Below, in pieces: positions 52,080 through 61,328 of a stretch of 64,000 nt of DNA. This stretch comes from Acidobacteriota bacterium (GTDB taxonomy: Bacteria > Acidobacteriota > Thermoanaerobaculia > Gp7-AA8 > JAHWKK01). The notes under the pieces were generated by a model. The model saw only the letters and a list, made by a program, of their open reading frames with translations, searched no databases and was not told where the DNA came from. Where the stretch lies: contig JAHWKK010000013.1 of assembly GCA_019347945.1 (NCBI GenBank), forward strand, positions 1 to 64,000, written 5' to 3'. A program made the position numbers and the translations under genes. How positions within the stretch are numbered: the first letter of the stretch is position 1; the number at the start of each line of letters is the position of its first letter.

Positions 52080-53034
52080 GATGAGCCGGATGCTTCAGAG
52101 GATTCGAGAAGGATCGAATTTTCTCATCACTTCCCACCGGGGTCCGGATGGCGACGCTCTCGGGAGCTCTCTGGCTCTGAAGGGAATTCTGGAGAAGCTC
52201 GGGAAAAGGGGACGCGTCATCGTGCGGGACCGGTGGGCCGATCCGCTTCAGTTCATCCCCGGCGCCGAGTCGGTGGAGATTCTCGACGCGCTCCCCGAGG
52301 ACTATCCCGATTCGTGGGACGCCCTCTTCACGATGGAATGTCCGGAAGCGGATCGTTGCGGATTCGCGATCCTGCCAGGCCCCGTCATCAATGTGGATCA
52401 TCACGTCGGCAACGAGATGTATGGCGAAATCAATGTTCTCGACATTGATGCGCCGTCCGTGGGGGAGATGCTTCTCGAGGTAGCGACCGGGCTCGGCGTC
52501 GAGATCGACCCGCCGATCGCGACCGCGATTTACGTCTCGCTTGCGAGCGATACCGGTTTTTTCCGGTACACGAACACGACCCTCCGGGCGTTCGAGGCCG
52601 CGACCCGACTCGTTCGCGCTGGTGCTGATCCCGGACAGATCTCGCTCGAGCTGAACGAGAGCCTCCGCCCGCAGGCCCTCACGCTTCTCGGAGCTTGTCT
52701 CGATACTCTGGAGATCCATTTCGACGGGCGCGTTTCGATCATGCACATGACTGATGAAATGCTCGCCCGGACCGGCGCGGATTTCGAGGATTCCGATGGG
52801 ATTTCGGCCTGGGGACGGCGGATCGCCGGCGTGCGCGTTGCGGCCTTTCTGAAGGAGACCGAGGGAGGAACGCGGGTTTCGCTGAGAGCCAAACCTGGGG
52901 CGGACGTCTACGAAGTCGCCCGGCGCTTCGGGGGCGGTGGTCACCGGGCGGCTTCCGGCTGCTTCATTGCGGAACCGATCGAGCAGGCGAAAGCCAACCT
53001 CCTGAAGGTACTCGGCGAGGCGATCGAGCCGTGA
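52072..53034 (+). CDS. nrnA: NrnA-like DHH/DHHA1 phosphoesterase (nanoRNase/pAp phosphatase)
   Basis: A 320-residue DHH-family enzyme that degrades short oligoribonucleotides and, in some members, pAp. The metal-binding motifs are RGPDGDALGSSLAL (first Asp motif), a TMECPEADRCG loop, NVDHHVGN (DHH), and SDTGFFRY. The C-terminal DHHA1 domain ends in FGGGGHRAASG. The ATG at 52072 overlaps the DUF503 gene by 8 bases and has GGAG upstream. It takes the position where rbfA is followed by nrnA in many related operons. Confidence 0.9.
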   Translation: MTEMSRMLQRIREGSNFLITSHRGPDGDALGSSLALKGILEKLGKRGRVIVRDRWADPLQFIPGAESVEILDALPEDYPDSWDALFTMECPEADRCGFAILPGPVINVDHHVGNEMYGEINVLDIDAPSVGEMLLEVATGLGVEIDPPIATAIYVSLASDTGFFRYTNTTLRAFEAATRLVRAGADPGQISLELNESLRPQALTLLGACLDTLEIHFDGRVSIMHMTDEMLARTGADFEDSDGISAWGRRIAGVRVAAFLKETEGGTRVSLRAKPGADVYEVARRFGGGGHRAASGCFIAEPIEQAKANLLKVLGEAIEP

Positions 53035-53957
53035 GTCTCGACGGGCTCTATCTGGTCGATAAGGAAAGCGGGATCACTTCCCACGACGTCGTCGCGAGGT
53101 TCCGGCGCGCTGCGAGGATGAAGAAGGTCGGTCATACGGGCACACTCGATCCGCTGGCGACAGGTCTGCTGATCCTCTGCCTCGGTTCGGCCACGCGCCT
53201 TCAGAGCTATCTGACGGGGCTCGGCAAGACCTACGAGGGGGAGGTGAGGTTCGGCTGGGCGACCGAGACCCAGGATGCCGAAGGGACACCGGTCGGTGAG
53301 CGAATCGAGGACGTCGACGCGACCTCTCTCGACCTCGAAGGGATCTTCGCCGGATTCAGAGGCGAGATCCTTCAGACGCCGCCGGCGTACTCGTCGAAGA
53401 AGATCGGAGGACGCCGCGCGCACGAGATGGCTCGGAGCGGCGAAGCTCCTGAGCTGGAGCCGCGGAAGGTCGATGTGAAGGACCTGACGATTCTCGCCGT
53501 CGACGGGCCGGTTGTCCGGATACGGATCGAATGCTCCGCGGGAACCTATGTGCGGACCATCGCGCACGATGCGGGTGTCGCCGCCGGAACGGGGGCGCAC
53601 CTGATCTCGCTTCGCCGTACCCGGATCGGTTCCTATGATCTCTCGGCGAGCATACCCTCGGGGAATCTCACCGGAATGTCGCCCGAGGAGATCGCGGATA
53701 ACGCGGCATTCAGGAGCATGCGGGAGATCGAGCTCCCGCTGCCCGGCCTGATGCTCGATCCGATGCAGATCCGGGCGGTCCGGCATGGCCAGGAAGTAGT
53801 AGTCAAGCCGCCGGGCGAAGACCGTGAAGCGGAATATGCGGACGAAGTCGCTCTTTCCGATGCGCGAGGGACATTGCTCGGAATCGGGCGGGTCAGTCGC
53901 GTGATGAAGGAGGGGGGACCTCTGGTGGTCCAGCCGAGGGTAATTCTGCAGAGTTGA
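53031..53957 (+). CDS. truB: tRNA pseudouridine(55) synthase TruB
   Basis: A 308-residue enzyme that makes pseudouridine 55 in the T-loop of tRNA. The catalytic motif HTGTLDPLATGLL (Asp in LDP) and the upstream DKESGITSHDVV are intact, as are YEGEVRFGWATETQDAEGT, PPAYSSKKIGGRRAHEMAR, and a C-terminal PUA-like region (about 240-308). It starts on a GTGA overlap with the nrnA stop. In many operons ribF follows; here rpsO follows directly. Confidence 0.94.
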   Translation: MSLDGLYLVDKESGITSHDVVARFRRAARMKKVGHTGTLDPLATGLLILCLGSATRLQSYLTGLGKTYEGEVRFGWATETQDAEGTPVGERIEDVDATSLDLEGIFAGFRGEILQTPPAYSSKKIGGRRAHEMARSGEAPELEPRKVDVKDLTILAVDGPVVRIRIECSAGTYVRTIAHDAGVAAGTGAHLISLRRTRIGSYDLSASIPSGNLTGMSPEEIADNAAFRSMREIELPLPGLMLDPMQIRAVRHGQEVVVKPPGEDREAEYADEVALSDARGTLLGIGRVSRVMKEGGPLVVQPRVILQS

Positions 53958-54056
53958 ACGACGCCGGCCCGGCGGAATTGATCTCGACGAGGGTGGTGTT
54001 AGAGTGTCGAGTTTGAGACGAATAGACTAAGCATACGGAAAATCAGGAGATTGAAG

Positions 54057-54323
54057 TTGACTACGCTGAAGGAAAAGTCGGAAATCATCAATGAGTTCCG
54101 CACGCACGAGAGCGACACGGGTTCACCCGAGGTCCAGATCGCTCTGCTGTCGAATCGTATCGGTTACCTGACCGAGCATTTCAAGACCCACGCGAAAGAC
54201 CATCACAGCCGTCGTGGCCTTCTCAAGATGGTCGGCCAGCGGCGACGCCTGCTGGATTACCTCAAGAAAAGAGACCTCGAGCGCTATCGCGCCGTCATCG
54301 AGCGTCTCGGAATCAGAAAGTAA
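54057..54323 (+). CDS. rpsO: 30S ribosomal protein S15
   Basis: An 88-residue S15: [72 protein letters not shown]. The TTG at 54057 is chosen because AGGAG lies 7 bases upstream; the TTG at 54051 is too close. The protein length matches the family. Confidence 0.95.
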   Translation: MTTLKEKSEIINEFRTHESDTGSPEVQIALLSNRIGYLTEHFKTHAKDHHSRRGLLKMVGQRRRLLDYLKKRDLERYRAVIERLGIRK

Positions 54324-54373
54324 ATAGACCCGGTTGCATGAGCTCCCCGGAGCCATGAACACGCCACGACCCG

Positions 54374-54389
54374 CGCGGGACTCGTCCCG
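54374..54389 (+). other. Hairpin between rpsO and pnp
   Basis: GCGGGA-CTCG-TCCCGC forms a perfect 6-bp stem with a 4-base loop between the two genes, with no T-run, so it is not a simple terminator. In enteric bacteria the rpsO-pnp space carries an RNase III-processed hairpin used in pnp autoregulation. Confidence 0.55.
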
Positions 54390-54460
54390 CCGGGAGTCTC
54401 GTGTATTCGTGCACGCCTGACCGGGCCAACACGCGGAAAGAAAGAGAAAGCGGAAAAAAT

Positions 54461-56815
54461 ATGGATAGAGATGTTGTGAGGAAAGAAGTCACGCTCGGTG
54501 CAGCAACGATGTCATTCGAAACGGGGAAGCTCGCGAAGCTGGCGAGCGGTGCGGTCAGGGTTCAGCTGGGAGACACCGTGGTTCTCGCGACGGCCAGCTT
54601 CAGGGATCAACCCGGTCCCGGCGACTTCATGCCGCTGACCGTCGACTACAAGGAGTACACCTACGCCGGCGGACGGATCCCCGGCGGATTTTTCAAGCGT
54701 GAAGGCCGGCCAACCGAGAAGGAGATTCTCACCGACAGGCTGATCGACCGTCCCCTTCGTCCGTCGTTCGCACCGGGATACCGGCAGGAGACCCAGATCA
54801 TTGCCATGGTTCTCTCGGCTGACGGCGAGAACGATCCCGATATCCTGGCGATCAACGGCGCCTCGGCCGCCCTCATCGTTTCGGAAGTCCCGTTCCCGAA
54901 TCCGATTGGCGCAGTCCGCATTGGAATCGTCGATGGAGAGATCGTCGTCAATCCCACCAATGAACAGCGTGATGTCTCGGATCTCGATCTGGTCGTCGCC
55001 GGCACCGAGCACGCCATCGTGATGGTCGAGGCAGGCGCACGGGAAGTCTCGGAATCCACCGTTCTGGACGCGCTCGACGCAGCTCACCGGGAGATCCGGA
55101 AGATCGTCGAGATTCAGAAGCAGCTCCGGGCCGAGGCTGGCAAAGAGACGATCGAGGTCGCGGCGAAACCGAGATACGACGAGTCGGTGTACGACGATTT
55201 GAAGAAACGCGTCGGATCGGAGGTTCGGGAAGCCCTTCTGACCGAGGGGAAGTCGCAGCGTCGTTCGGCGATGAACGCGCTGCGTGAACGCGTTGTCGAG
55301 GGTCTTGATCCCGAGACTCAGGCAGAGGAGCTGCGAGCTCGTGAGGCCGCGCTGAACGATCTGAAGACCGAGATCACACGGAACCTCATCCTCGATGAAC
55401 AGAAACGACTCGACGGGCGAAAGCCGGATGAGATCCGGAAGATCTCAATCGAGACTGCAACCCTTCCCAGAACCCATGGCTCGGCAATCTTCACGCGCGG
55501 CGAGACCCAGGCTCTGGTCACGATCACCCTCGGTACTCCCCAGGAGGCGCAGAGGGTCGAGGATTTCGAAGGGGAAACTTTCCAGAGGTTCATGCTGCAT
55601 TACAACTTCCCGCCCTTCTCGGTCGGGGAGGCGCGGTTCATGCGGGGACCCGGGCGACGGGAGATCGGTCACGGAAGTCTTGCCAGGCGAGCGCTCGAGC
55701 CGGTTCTTCCGGCCGAGGATGATTTTCCCTACACCATCCGTTGCGTATCCGACATCCTCGAGAGCAACGGTTCTTCGTCGATGGCTTCCGTCTGCGGGGG
55801 CTCGCTGGCGCTGATGGACGCGGGCGTTCCGATCCGGAAGGCGGTTGCCGGCGTTGCGATGGGCCTGATTACGGGCGAGGGAAAGACGGTCGTCCTGACC
55901 GACATCGCCGGCGCCGAAGACCACGAAGGGGACATGGACTTCAAGGTCGCGGGTACTCGCGAAGGCATCACTGCACTGCAGATGGACATCAAGGTCACCG
56001 GAATCGAGCGGGAGGTACTGGCCAGAGCGCTCGAGCAGGCTCGCGATGGCCGGATGTTCATTCTGGACAAGATGGCCGAAGTGATCGATCAGCCCCGCAC
56101 GGAGCTCTCCGAGTTCGCGCCACGGCTCTACACGATCCAGGTTCCCAAAGACAAGATTCGGGACATCATCGGGTCGGGTGGAAAGACGATTCGCTCGATC
56201 GTCGAGCAGACCGGGACCAAGATCGAAGTCGACGACGACGGAAGCGTCATCATTGCCGCGGTCGATGCCGAGTCTGCTCAAAAGGCGATCGACATCATCC
56301 GGGGGCTCACGGCCGACGCTGAGATCGGCAGAAACTACAGCGGCGAAGTGAAGCGAATCGAGCCGTACGGAGCATTCATCGAAGTGTTGCCCGGAAAGGA
56401 CGGATTGCTGCACGTTTCCGAGATCTCCCACTCTCGCGTGGACAGTGTCGAGAGTCTCTACGCGCTCGGTGACATCGTCGAGGTACAGGTGGTTGCGATC
56501 GAAGAGGGAACGGGCAAGATCCGGCTTTCGAGAAAACCGCTTCTTCCGCCGCCGACGCCGGAGGAGAAAGCGGCCGCCGATGCCGATCGCGCCTCGAGGG
56601 AGAGGTCTCGTGGTGATCGCGGCCCAAGGGGTCGTGGTGGCGATCGGGATCGTGGTGGGCGCGGTGGAGGCGATCGCGGACGGGGAGATCGCGATCGCGG
56701 ACGTGGAGATCGTGACCGTGGTCGCGGCCGCGGACGTGGAGATCGTGATCGTGGCGGTTCCGGCGGCCCTCCGCGTGGAGATCATAAAGGCGGCAGCGAC
56801 GATTCGAGCAACTGA
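54461..56815 (+). CDS. pnp: Polyribonucleotide nucleotidyltransferase with Arg/Gly-rich tail
   Basis: PNPase degrades RNA 3' to 5' with phosphate. The 784-residue protein has two RNase PH domains (first with GDTVVLATASF and GGFFKREGRPTEKE; second with GETQALVTITLG and FMRGPGRREIGHGSLARRAL), a KH domain (IRDIIGSGGKTIRSIVEQTGTKIEV) and an S1 domain (YSGEVKRIEPYGAFIEVLPGKDGLLHVSEI). The last ~70 residues are RGDRDRG-type repeats, absent from E. coli PNPase. The ATG at 54461 gives the family-typical start (VRKEVTLGAATMSFETG). Confidence 0.95.
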   Translation: MDRDVVRKEVTLGAATMSFETGKLAKLASGAVRVQLGDTVVLATASFRDQPGPGDFMPLTVDYKEYTYAGGRIPGGFFKREGRPTEKEILTDRLIDRPLRPSFAPGYRQETQIIAMVLSADGENDPDILAINGASAALIVSEVPFPNPIGAVRIGIVDGEIVVNPTNEQRDVSDLDLVVAGTEHAIVMVEAGAREVSESTVLDALDAAHREIRKIVEIQKQLRAEAGKETIEVAAKPRYDESVYDDLKKRVGSEVREALLTEGKSQRRSAMNALRERVVEGLDPETQAEELRAREAALNDLKTEITRNLILDEQKRLDGRKPDEIRKISIETATLPRTHGSAIFTRGETQALVTITLGTPQEAQRVEDFEGETFQRFMLHYNFPPFSVGEARFMRGPGRREIGHGSLARRALEPVLPAEDDFPYTIRCVSDILESNGSSSMASVCGGSLALMDAGVPIRKAVAGVAMGLITGEGKTVVLTDIAGAEDHEGDMDFKVAGTREGITALQMDIKVTGIEREVLARALEQARDGRMFILDKMAEVIDQPRTELSEFAPRLYTIQVPKDKIRDIIGSGGKTIRSIVEQTGTKIEVDDDGSVIIAAVDAESAQKAIDIIRGLTADAEIGRNYSGEVKRIEPYGAFIEVLPGKDGLLHVSEISHSRVDSVESLYALGDIVEVQVVAIEEGTGKIRLSRKPLLPPPTPEEKAAADADRASRERSRGDRGPRGRGGDRDRGGRGGGDRGRGDRDRGRGDRDRGRGRGRGDRDRGGSGGPPRGDHKGGSDDSSN
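56606..56812 (+). repeat. Repetitive sequence encoding the RG-rich PNPase tail
   Basis: Short in-frame repeats of GATCGTGGT/GATCGCGGA type encode repeated GDRDRGRG units. The stretch is nearly pure purine-GC with a strong codon bias to CGT/CGC and GGT/GGC. Confidence 0.7.
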
Positions 56816-56840
56816 CTCTCCTCGTTGGAAGAAATCGGAA

Positions 56841-56869
56841 AGACGCTCCGAACGGAGCGTCTTTTTTTT
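56841..56869 (+). terminator. Rho-independent terminator after pnp
   Basis: AGACGCTCC, loop GAAC, GGAGCGTCT and a run of eight T residues. The 9-bp stem is perfect. It ends the rimP-pnp operon. Confidence 0.92.
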
Positions 56870-56910
56870 GAACCGCCGATTCTTCGTTCTCTCGGCTAAA
56901 ATGACCGAGG

Positions 56911-58950
56911 GTGGGGACGCAGGGCCTACAGCTTTCGGTTCTTGTGAGTTACGCGGCGATTCAGGCCCTTGCGCCGATCGGTGTTTCCCTTCTCCTCTTT
57001 CACTTCTATCGCCGGCACGGGAAGCGATACATGCTTCAGTGGTCGAGAGCGTGGCTTGCATTCGCCGTCATCAGCCTCGGTGCCTGGTTTTCCTTCGTAT
57101 ATCTCTCCGGTGTTTCGCTGCTGAGCCCTCTCAAGTGGATCACCACCTTCGTGGCGTCACAGGCCGGGTTTGCGGCGGCGGTGTTCTTCTTTTTAGGATC
57201 GTGGGAGCTCTCGCAGGGGCGGCCGATCAGGCTGCTGGCTTCCAGGCGGATTTTTCAGGTCGCCGGGATCCTGAGCCTCGGTCTGCTCGTCTGGCTCACG
57301 ACGCTGGTTCCTGCTCAGGCCTTGATTCACTTTGCGTTCACATCGAGTCATTCGGTCATTTTGGCAGCCGTCTTCATTGGATGCGGCCTGTTGTTCGCGC
57401 GCCCTCGTGAAGGCGCAGTTTCGAGCTGCGTTCTCCTCGTCGTCATGTTCGGTTTGATGGGAGCGGCGGAGCTCGTCGGCTTTCTGAGGGACATTTCGCG
57501 GCTGAACGAAAACCCGGTCGCCATCTACGCTGCCTCGAACACGTCGGTGATCATGACTGCGTTTTTCCAGGCGATGCTCGGGCTCGCGATGATCACCTCG
57601 CTGCTCGATGACGAACGACAGGCGGCGGTGGAAGCCGCGTCGCAGGTCGAGCATATGGCCTATCACGATGAACTGACTGGTCTTCCGAACCGGGCGTTGT
57701 TTTTCGATCGTTTGATCATGGCGACCCAGCATTCGGGCCGGCGTGGCGGGCGGCTTGCCGTTTTCTTTCTCGATCTGGACCGGTTCAAGAACATCAATGA
57801 TTCGCTGGGCCACTCGGTCGGAGATGCCCTTTTGAGGGTCACGGCAGAGAGGCTGCGGAATGTGGTCCGGTCCGAGGATACGGTGGCCAGGTTCGGGGGC
57901 GACGAGTTCATCGTGATCATCCAGGGGATTCAGGCACCGGACGACGCGGTCAAGGTCGCCCACAAGGTCCTCGAGGCGATGCGACGCCCCTTCGTCGCGT
58001 TTGGGCGTGAGTTGGTCGTCTCGTGCAGCATCGGAATCGCGCTGTTTCCCGAGGACGGAACGGGCGCCGAAGAGCTGGTCAGGAACGCCGATTCGGCGAT
58101 GTACCGTGCAAAGGAAGACGGCCGGGACCGTTACCGCCTGTACACCCATTCGATGAACGCCGACGCGGTCAGCCGGCTCGAACTGGAGATGGATCTGCGG
58201 TCGGCTCTCGATCAGAGCGCTCTGACGGTCCACTACCAGCCTCAGTATGATCTCGAAGACGGGAGTCTGCGCGGCTTCGAGGCTCTGGTAAGATGGGATC
58301 ATCCTAGGCACGGGATGCTGCCTCCCACCACATTCGTGCCGATGGCGGAGAGAACCGGGCTGATGAGCAGGCTGGGTAACTTCGTTCTTAACCAGGCATG
58401 CGCGCAGGGAGCGCGCTGGGAAAATGAAAGTGGGGCGAGCCTCAGTATCGCTGTGAATCTCTCTCCCCCGGAACTGCTTCAGCCCGGACTGGTGTCGACC
58501 GTCAAGGCGGCGCTGAGGACCACTGGCCTGCCGGCGAATCTTCTAGTGATCGAGATCACCGAGGCGGTCGCCTTCCGGAACGAAGAGGTCACCGTCAGTA
58601 TCCTCCGGTCGCTCAAGGCGCTCGGCGTCAGCATCGCGATCGACGACTTCGGAAGCGGCTACTCGTCTTTGACGTATTTGAGGAATCTTCCGATCGATAT
58701 CGTCAAACTGGATCAACTGTTCATCGGCGATATCGAGTCCGGACCCGACGCAACGATCACGGCGTCGATGATCCAGATGGCGCACGGGATGAAACTGAAC
58801 GTTGTTGCGGAAGGAGTCGAACGGCCGGCTCAACTCGCGTTTTTGCGTCAGCAGAAGTGCGACATCGCTCAGGGTTTTCTTCTGAATCATCCGCTGCCTC
58901 CGGGGGAGATCGACATTCAGCAGTTGCTCCGCGGATTCGATTCCGACTGA
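56911..58950 (+). CDS. Membrane GGDEF-EAL c-di-GMP enzyme
   Basis: A 679-residue protein with about seven membrane helices in the first ~230 residues, then a GGDEF domain (about 255-410) and an EAL domain (about 425-675). Both active sites look intact: FGGDEF with an RxxD inhibitory site (RSED) five residues before it, and FEALVRWDHP, with ITEAVAF, IDDFGSGYSSL, and VAEGVERPAQ further on. It may therefore make or break c-di-GMP; the balance cannot be told. The GTG at 56911 is the likely start, with a weak ribosome site. Confidence 0.87.
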   Translation: MGTQGLQLSVLVSYAAIQALAPIGVSLLLFHFYRRHGKRYMLQWSRAWLAFAVISLGAWFSFVYLSGVSLLSPLKWITTFVASQAGFAAAVFFFLGSWELSQGRPIRLLASRRIFQVAGILSLGLLVWLTTLVPAQALIHFAFTSSHSVILAAVFIGCGLLFARPREGAVSSCVLLVVMFGLMGAAELVGFLRDISRLNENPVAIYAASNTSVIMTAFFQAMLGLAMITSLLDDERQAAVEAASQVEHMAYHDELTGLPNRALFFDRLIMATQHSGRRGGRLAVFFLDLDRFKNINDSLGHSVGDALLRVTAERLRNVVRSEDTVARFGGDEFIVIIQGIQAPDDAVKVAHKVLEAMRRPFVAFGRELVVSCSIGIALFPEDGTGAEELVRNADSAMYRAKEDGRDRYRLYTHSMNADAVSRLELEMDLRSALDQSALTVHYQPQYDLEDGSLRGFEALVRWDHPRHGMLPPTTFVPMAERTGLMSRLGNFVLNQACAQGARWENESGASLSIAVNLSPPELLQPGLVSTVKAALRTTGLPANLLVIEITEAVAFRNEEVTVSILRSLKALGVSIAIDDFGSGYSSLTYLRNLPIDIVKLDQLFIGDIESGPDATITASMIQMAHGMKLNVVAEGVERPAQLAFLRQQKCDIAQGFLLNHPLPPGEIDIQQLLRGFDSD

Positions 58951-58964
58951 GCCCTTCGCTTCGG

Positions 58965-61307
58965 TCAGAGGAGCGGCCAGAAGAGCGGGAGAACGAACAT
59001 CAGTACCAGAAGGGTGATGATCGTCAGAGGAATCCCGACCTTCAGGAAGTCTTTCATGTGGTAGCCACCCGGTCCCATGATCAGCAGGTTGATCGGTTGA
59101 TTCGTGGGCGTCATCCAGACGGACGCAGCAGCAATCGAGAGCGCGAGCATTGCGGCATGGGGCTCGATGCCCATCTCCATCGATGAATTGATCGCCACGG
59201 GGGCCAGCAGGACCACCGTCGCCGGTGGCGGGACCACCTGGGTCATTGCCACGGCAAGAAGAAAGAGAAAGAGGATCAGTGAGCGGGTTCCGAACTGCTC
59301 GGTCGACGCTGTGAGAATCTCCGAGAACGTGAGAGCCGCGCCGGTTTGCTCGAGCGCGATTCCGAGCGGCAGCATTCCGGCAATCAGGAACACTGATTTC
59401 CAGTCGATGAACCGGTAGGCCTCTTCCATCCTCAGGCATCCGGTGATCACCATGAGCGCCGCGCCGCCGACGGCCGCAATGGAAACATGAACCATCCCCG
59501 CAATGACGGGAACGATCGTGAGAACCATCAGAGCTGCTGCGGTGAAAGTCTTTTCTGAGCGAGGAGGCTCCTGAACGGCCTTGGTCAGTGCGAGAAAATC
59601 GGATTCGGAACCGAGGACCATCAGATTCTTCCGGGGCCCATAGACGAGCAGGGCGTCGCCCGTCTGAAGGGGAACCGCGCTGAGCCGCGACCGGATGACC
59701 TTGTCCCCGCGGAGAATCGCCAGGACCGTCAGGTGGTACTTGTCCCGGAAATGGATGTCTCGCAGCGTCTTGCCCACCAGCGAGCTGTGCGGAGAGAGAA
59801 TGAACTCCTGCAGCCCCACGTGCGGCGACTGCAGCGTACTGATCTCCGGGGCTCCCTCGGTCGTCAGCTCGAGATCCCGCAGCGCGTCGAGCAGGTCAAG
59901 CTCCGACCTGCGACCCTCGACGATCAACCGGTCACCAACTTCGATCTTTTCGGATGAGGAAGGGAGAACGACTCTCTCACCCCCTCTTTCAATGGAAAGC
60001 ACATTCAGACCGAACGCGGCGCCGAGCCGGCTTTCGGCCAGCGATTTGCCCTGGAGAGTCGACTCTCCGGAGACGGTGATGACGAACAGGCTGTCGTCGA
60101 GAGCATAGCGGCGAGTCAGCTCGGAGCGGTCGATCTGTTCGAAGCTGTCGAGCATGTCGTGCTCGGCAAGAGCCGCGATCTTTTCGGGCGCTCCCTGAAG
60201 AAGTACGCGGTCCCCCGCTTCGAGCGCAAGCCATTGAATGTTGGAACGCCACCGCTCCTTTCCGCGATAGACGGCGACGATGTTCACTCCCCAGCGGCCG
60301 CGGAGGTCGGCGTCCGCGACGCTCAGCCCGATCAGCTCGCTGTCGTCCGATACGGTCATCTCGGTGAGCTGGATCGCATTGGACGCGATCGCCTCGGCGT
60401 CGATCGACGTTTCGAAAGCGCGGGCGACCGACCAACCTCTCAGATCCTGCAGTGAGTCCATCCGTCCCGACACGACGAGCTTGTCTCCTCCTCGCAGAAC
60501 GTAGTCCGCTTCCGGAGCGAGCCGTGTATGGCCCGAGCGGAGGACGGCGAGAAGATTCATCCCGAGAAGCGTTCCGATACGGCTTTCGGCGACCGTTTTC
60601 CCTGAGAGCAGTGATTGCCACGGTAATGTGGTCACGAAGATCCGCTCATCGAGCTCGAAATCGGAATAGTCGGCTTCCCGCGGCCTGCTGCCGTCTCCCT
60701 TCGGCAGCAGACGGCGGCCGAACACGAGCATGTAGATCGTTCCGCAGATGAGCAGAACGAGACCGACCGAGAAGAAATCGAACATCCGGAACGGCTCGAG
60801 CCCGCGGTTCCGGAGCGCATCCGATGCGAGCAGGTTCGGAGCCGTTCCGACCAGCGTCATCGTACCGCCGAGAAGAGTGGCCGAGGTGAGAGGAATAAGC
60901 AGACGGGCAGGAGGACGAGAGGTTTCACGCGCCAGGTCCATGACGACCGGCAGGAACAGTGCGATGACCGCCACGTTGTTCATGAAAGCCGAAACGGTCG
61001 CGGCGGTGATCATGATGGTCGCGATCAGGCGCATCTCGCTGCGCCCAGAGAATCGGATCAGATGCCGCGCGATGATTCCGGCGACGCCCGTCCGGTAGAG
61101 CCCTCCACTCAAAATGAACATCGCCCAGATGGTCACGGTGGCGGGGTTGCCGAATCCGGAAAGCGCCTGAACCGGCGTCAGAATGCCGAACGCCGCCAGG
61201 CTCACGATGACGACGAGCGCGACGACGTCCATGCGAACTCGATTCGACATCGACAGGGCGAAAGCGACGGCGAGGATCGCCATCACGGTGAGCTCGGGAG
61301 CGGTCAT
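58965..61307 (-). CDS. SLC13/DASS-like permease with four RCK_C domains
   Basis: A 780-residue transporter. The two membrane halves (about 1-210 and 575-780) have the SLC13/ArsB-type pattern (FGNPATVTIWAMFILSGGLYRTG; TVSAFMNNVAVIALFLPVV; PTNQPINLLIMGPGGY at the end). Between them lie four TrkA-C (RCK_C) modules, each with a GLxL.GDRLLV-like end: about 235-300, 315-395, 410-490, and 500-570. Related SLC13 proteins usually have two. Such modules often bind nucleotide or ions to gate transport. The substrate (sulfate, dicarboxylate or other) is not determinable. It follows two small genes at 21 and 28 bases. Confidence 0.82.
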   Translation of the reverse strand: MTAPELTVMAILAVAFALSMSNRVRMDVVALVVIVSLAAFGILTPVQALSGFGNPATVTIWAMFILSGGLYRTGVAGIIARHLIRFSGRSEMRLIATIMITAATVSAFMNNVAVIALFLPVVMDLARETSRPPARLLIPLTSATLLGGTMTLVGTAPNLLASDALRNRGLEPFRMFDFFSVGLVLLICGTIYMLVFGRRLLPKGDGSRPREADYSDFELDERIFVTTLPWQSLLSGKTVAESRIGTLLGMNLLAVLRSGHTRLAPEADYVLRGGDKLVVSGRMDSLQDLRGWSVARAFETSIDAEAIASNAIQLTEMTVSDDSELIGLSVADADLRGRWGVNIVAVYRGKERWRSNIQWLALEAGDRVLLQGAPEKIAALAEHDMLDSFEQIDRSELTRRYALDDSLFVITVSGESTLQGKSLAESRLGAAFGLNVLSIERGGERVVLPSSSEKIEVGDRLIVEGRRSELDLLDALRDLELTTEGAPEISTLQSPHVGLQEFILSPHSSLVGKTLRDIHFRDKYHLTVLAILRGDKVIRSRLSAVPLQTGDALLVYGPRKNLMVLGSESDFLALTKAVQEPPRSEKTFTAAALMVLTIVPVIAGMVHVSIAAVGGAALMVITGCLRMEEAYRFIDWKSVFLIAGMLPLGIALEQTGAALTFSEILTASTEQFGTRSLILFLFLLAVAMTQVVPPPATVVLLAPVAINSSMEMGIEPHAAMLALSIAAASVWMTPTNQPINLLIMGPGGYHMKDFLKVGIPLTIITLLVLMFVLPLFWPLL

Positions 61308-61328
61308 CTGGGCAGGGGTGTACGGGCG

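Noticed and set aside
55445-57061. Long open frame antisense to pnp (538 codons), and similar ones at 42930-44780, 46436-47860, 13780-15312 and 11040-12566
   Set aside because: These are shadows of real genes in a high-GC sequence; the products are low-complexity or Arg/Asp-rich, have no family features, and lie opposite clearly conserved proteins.
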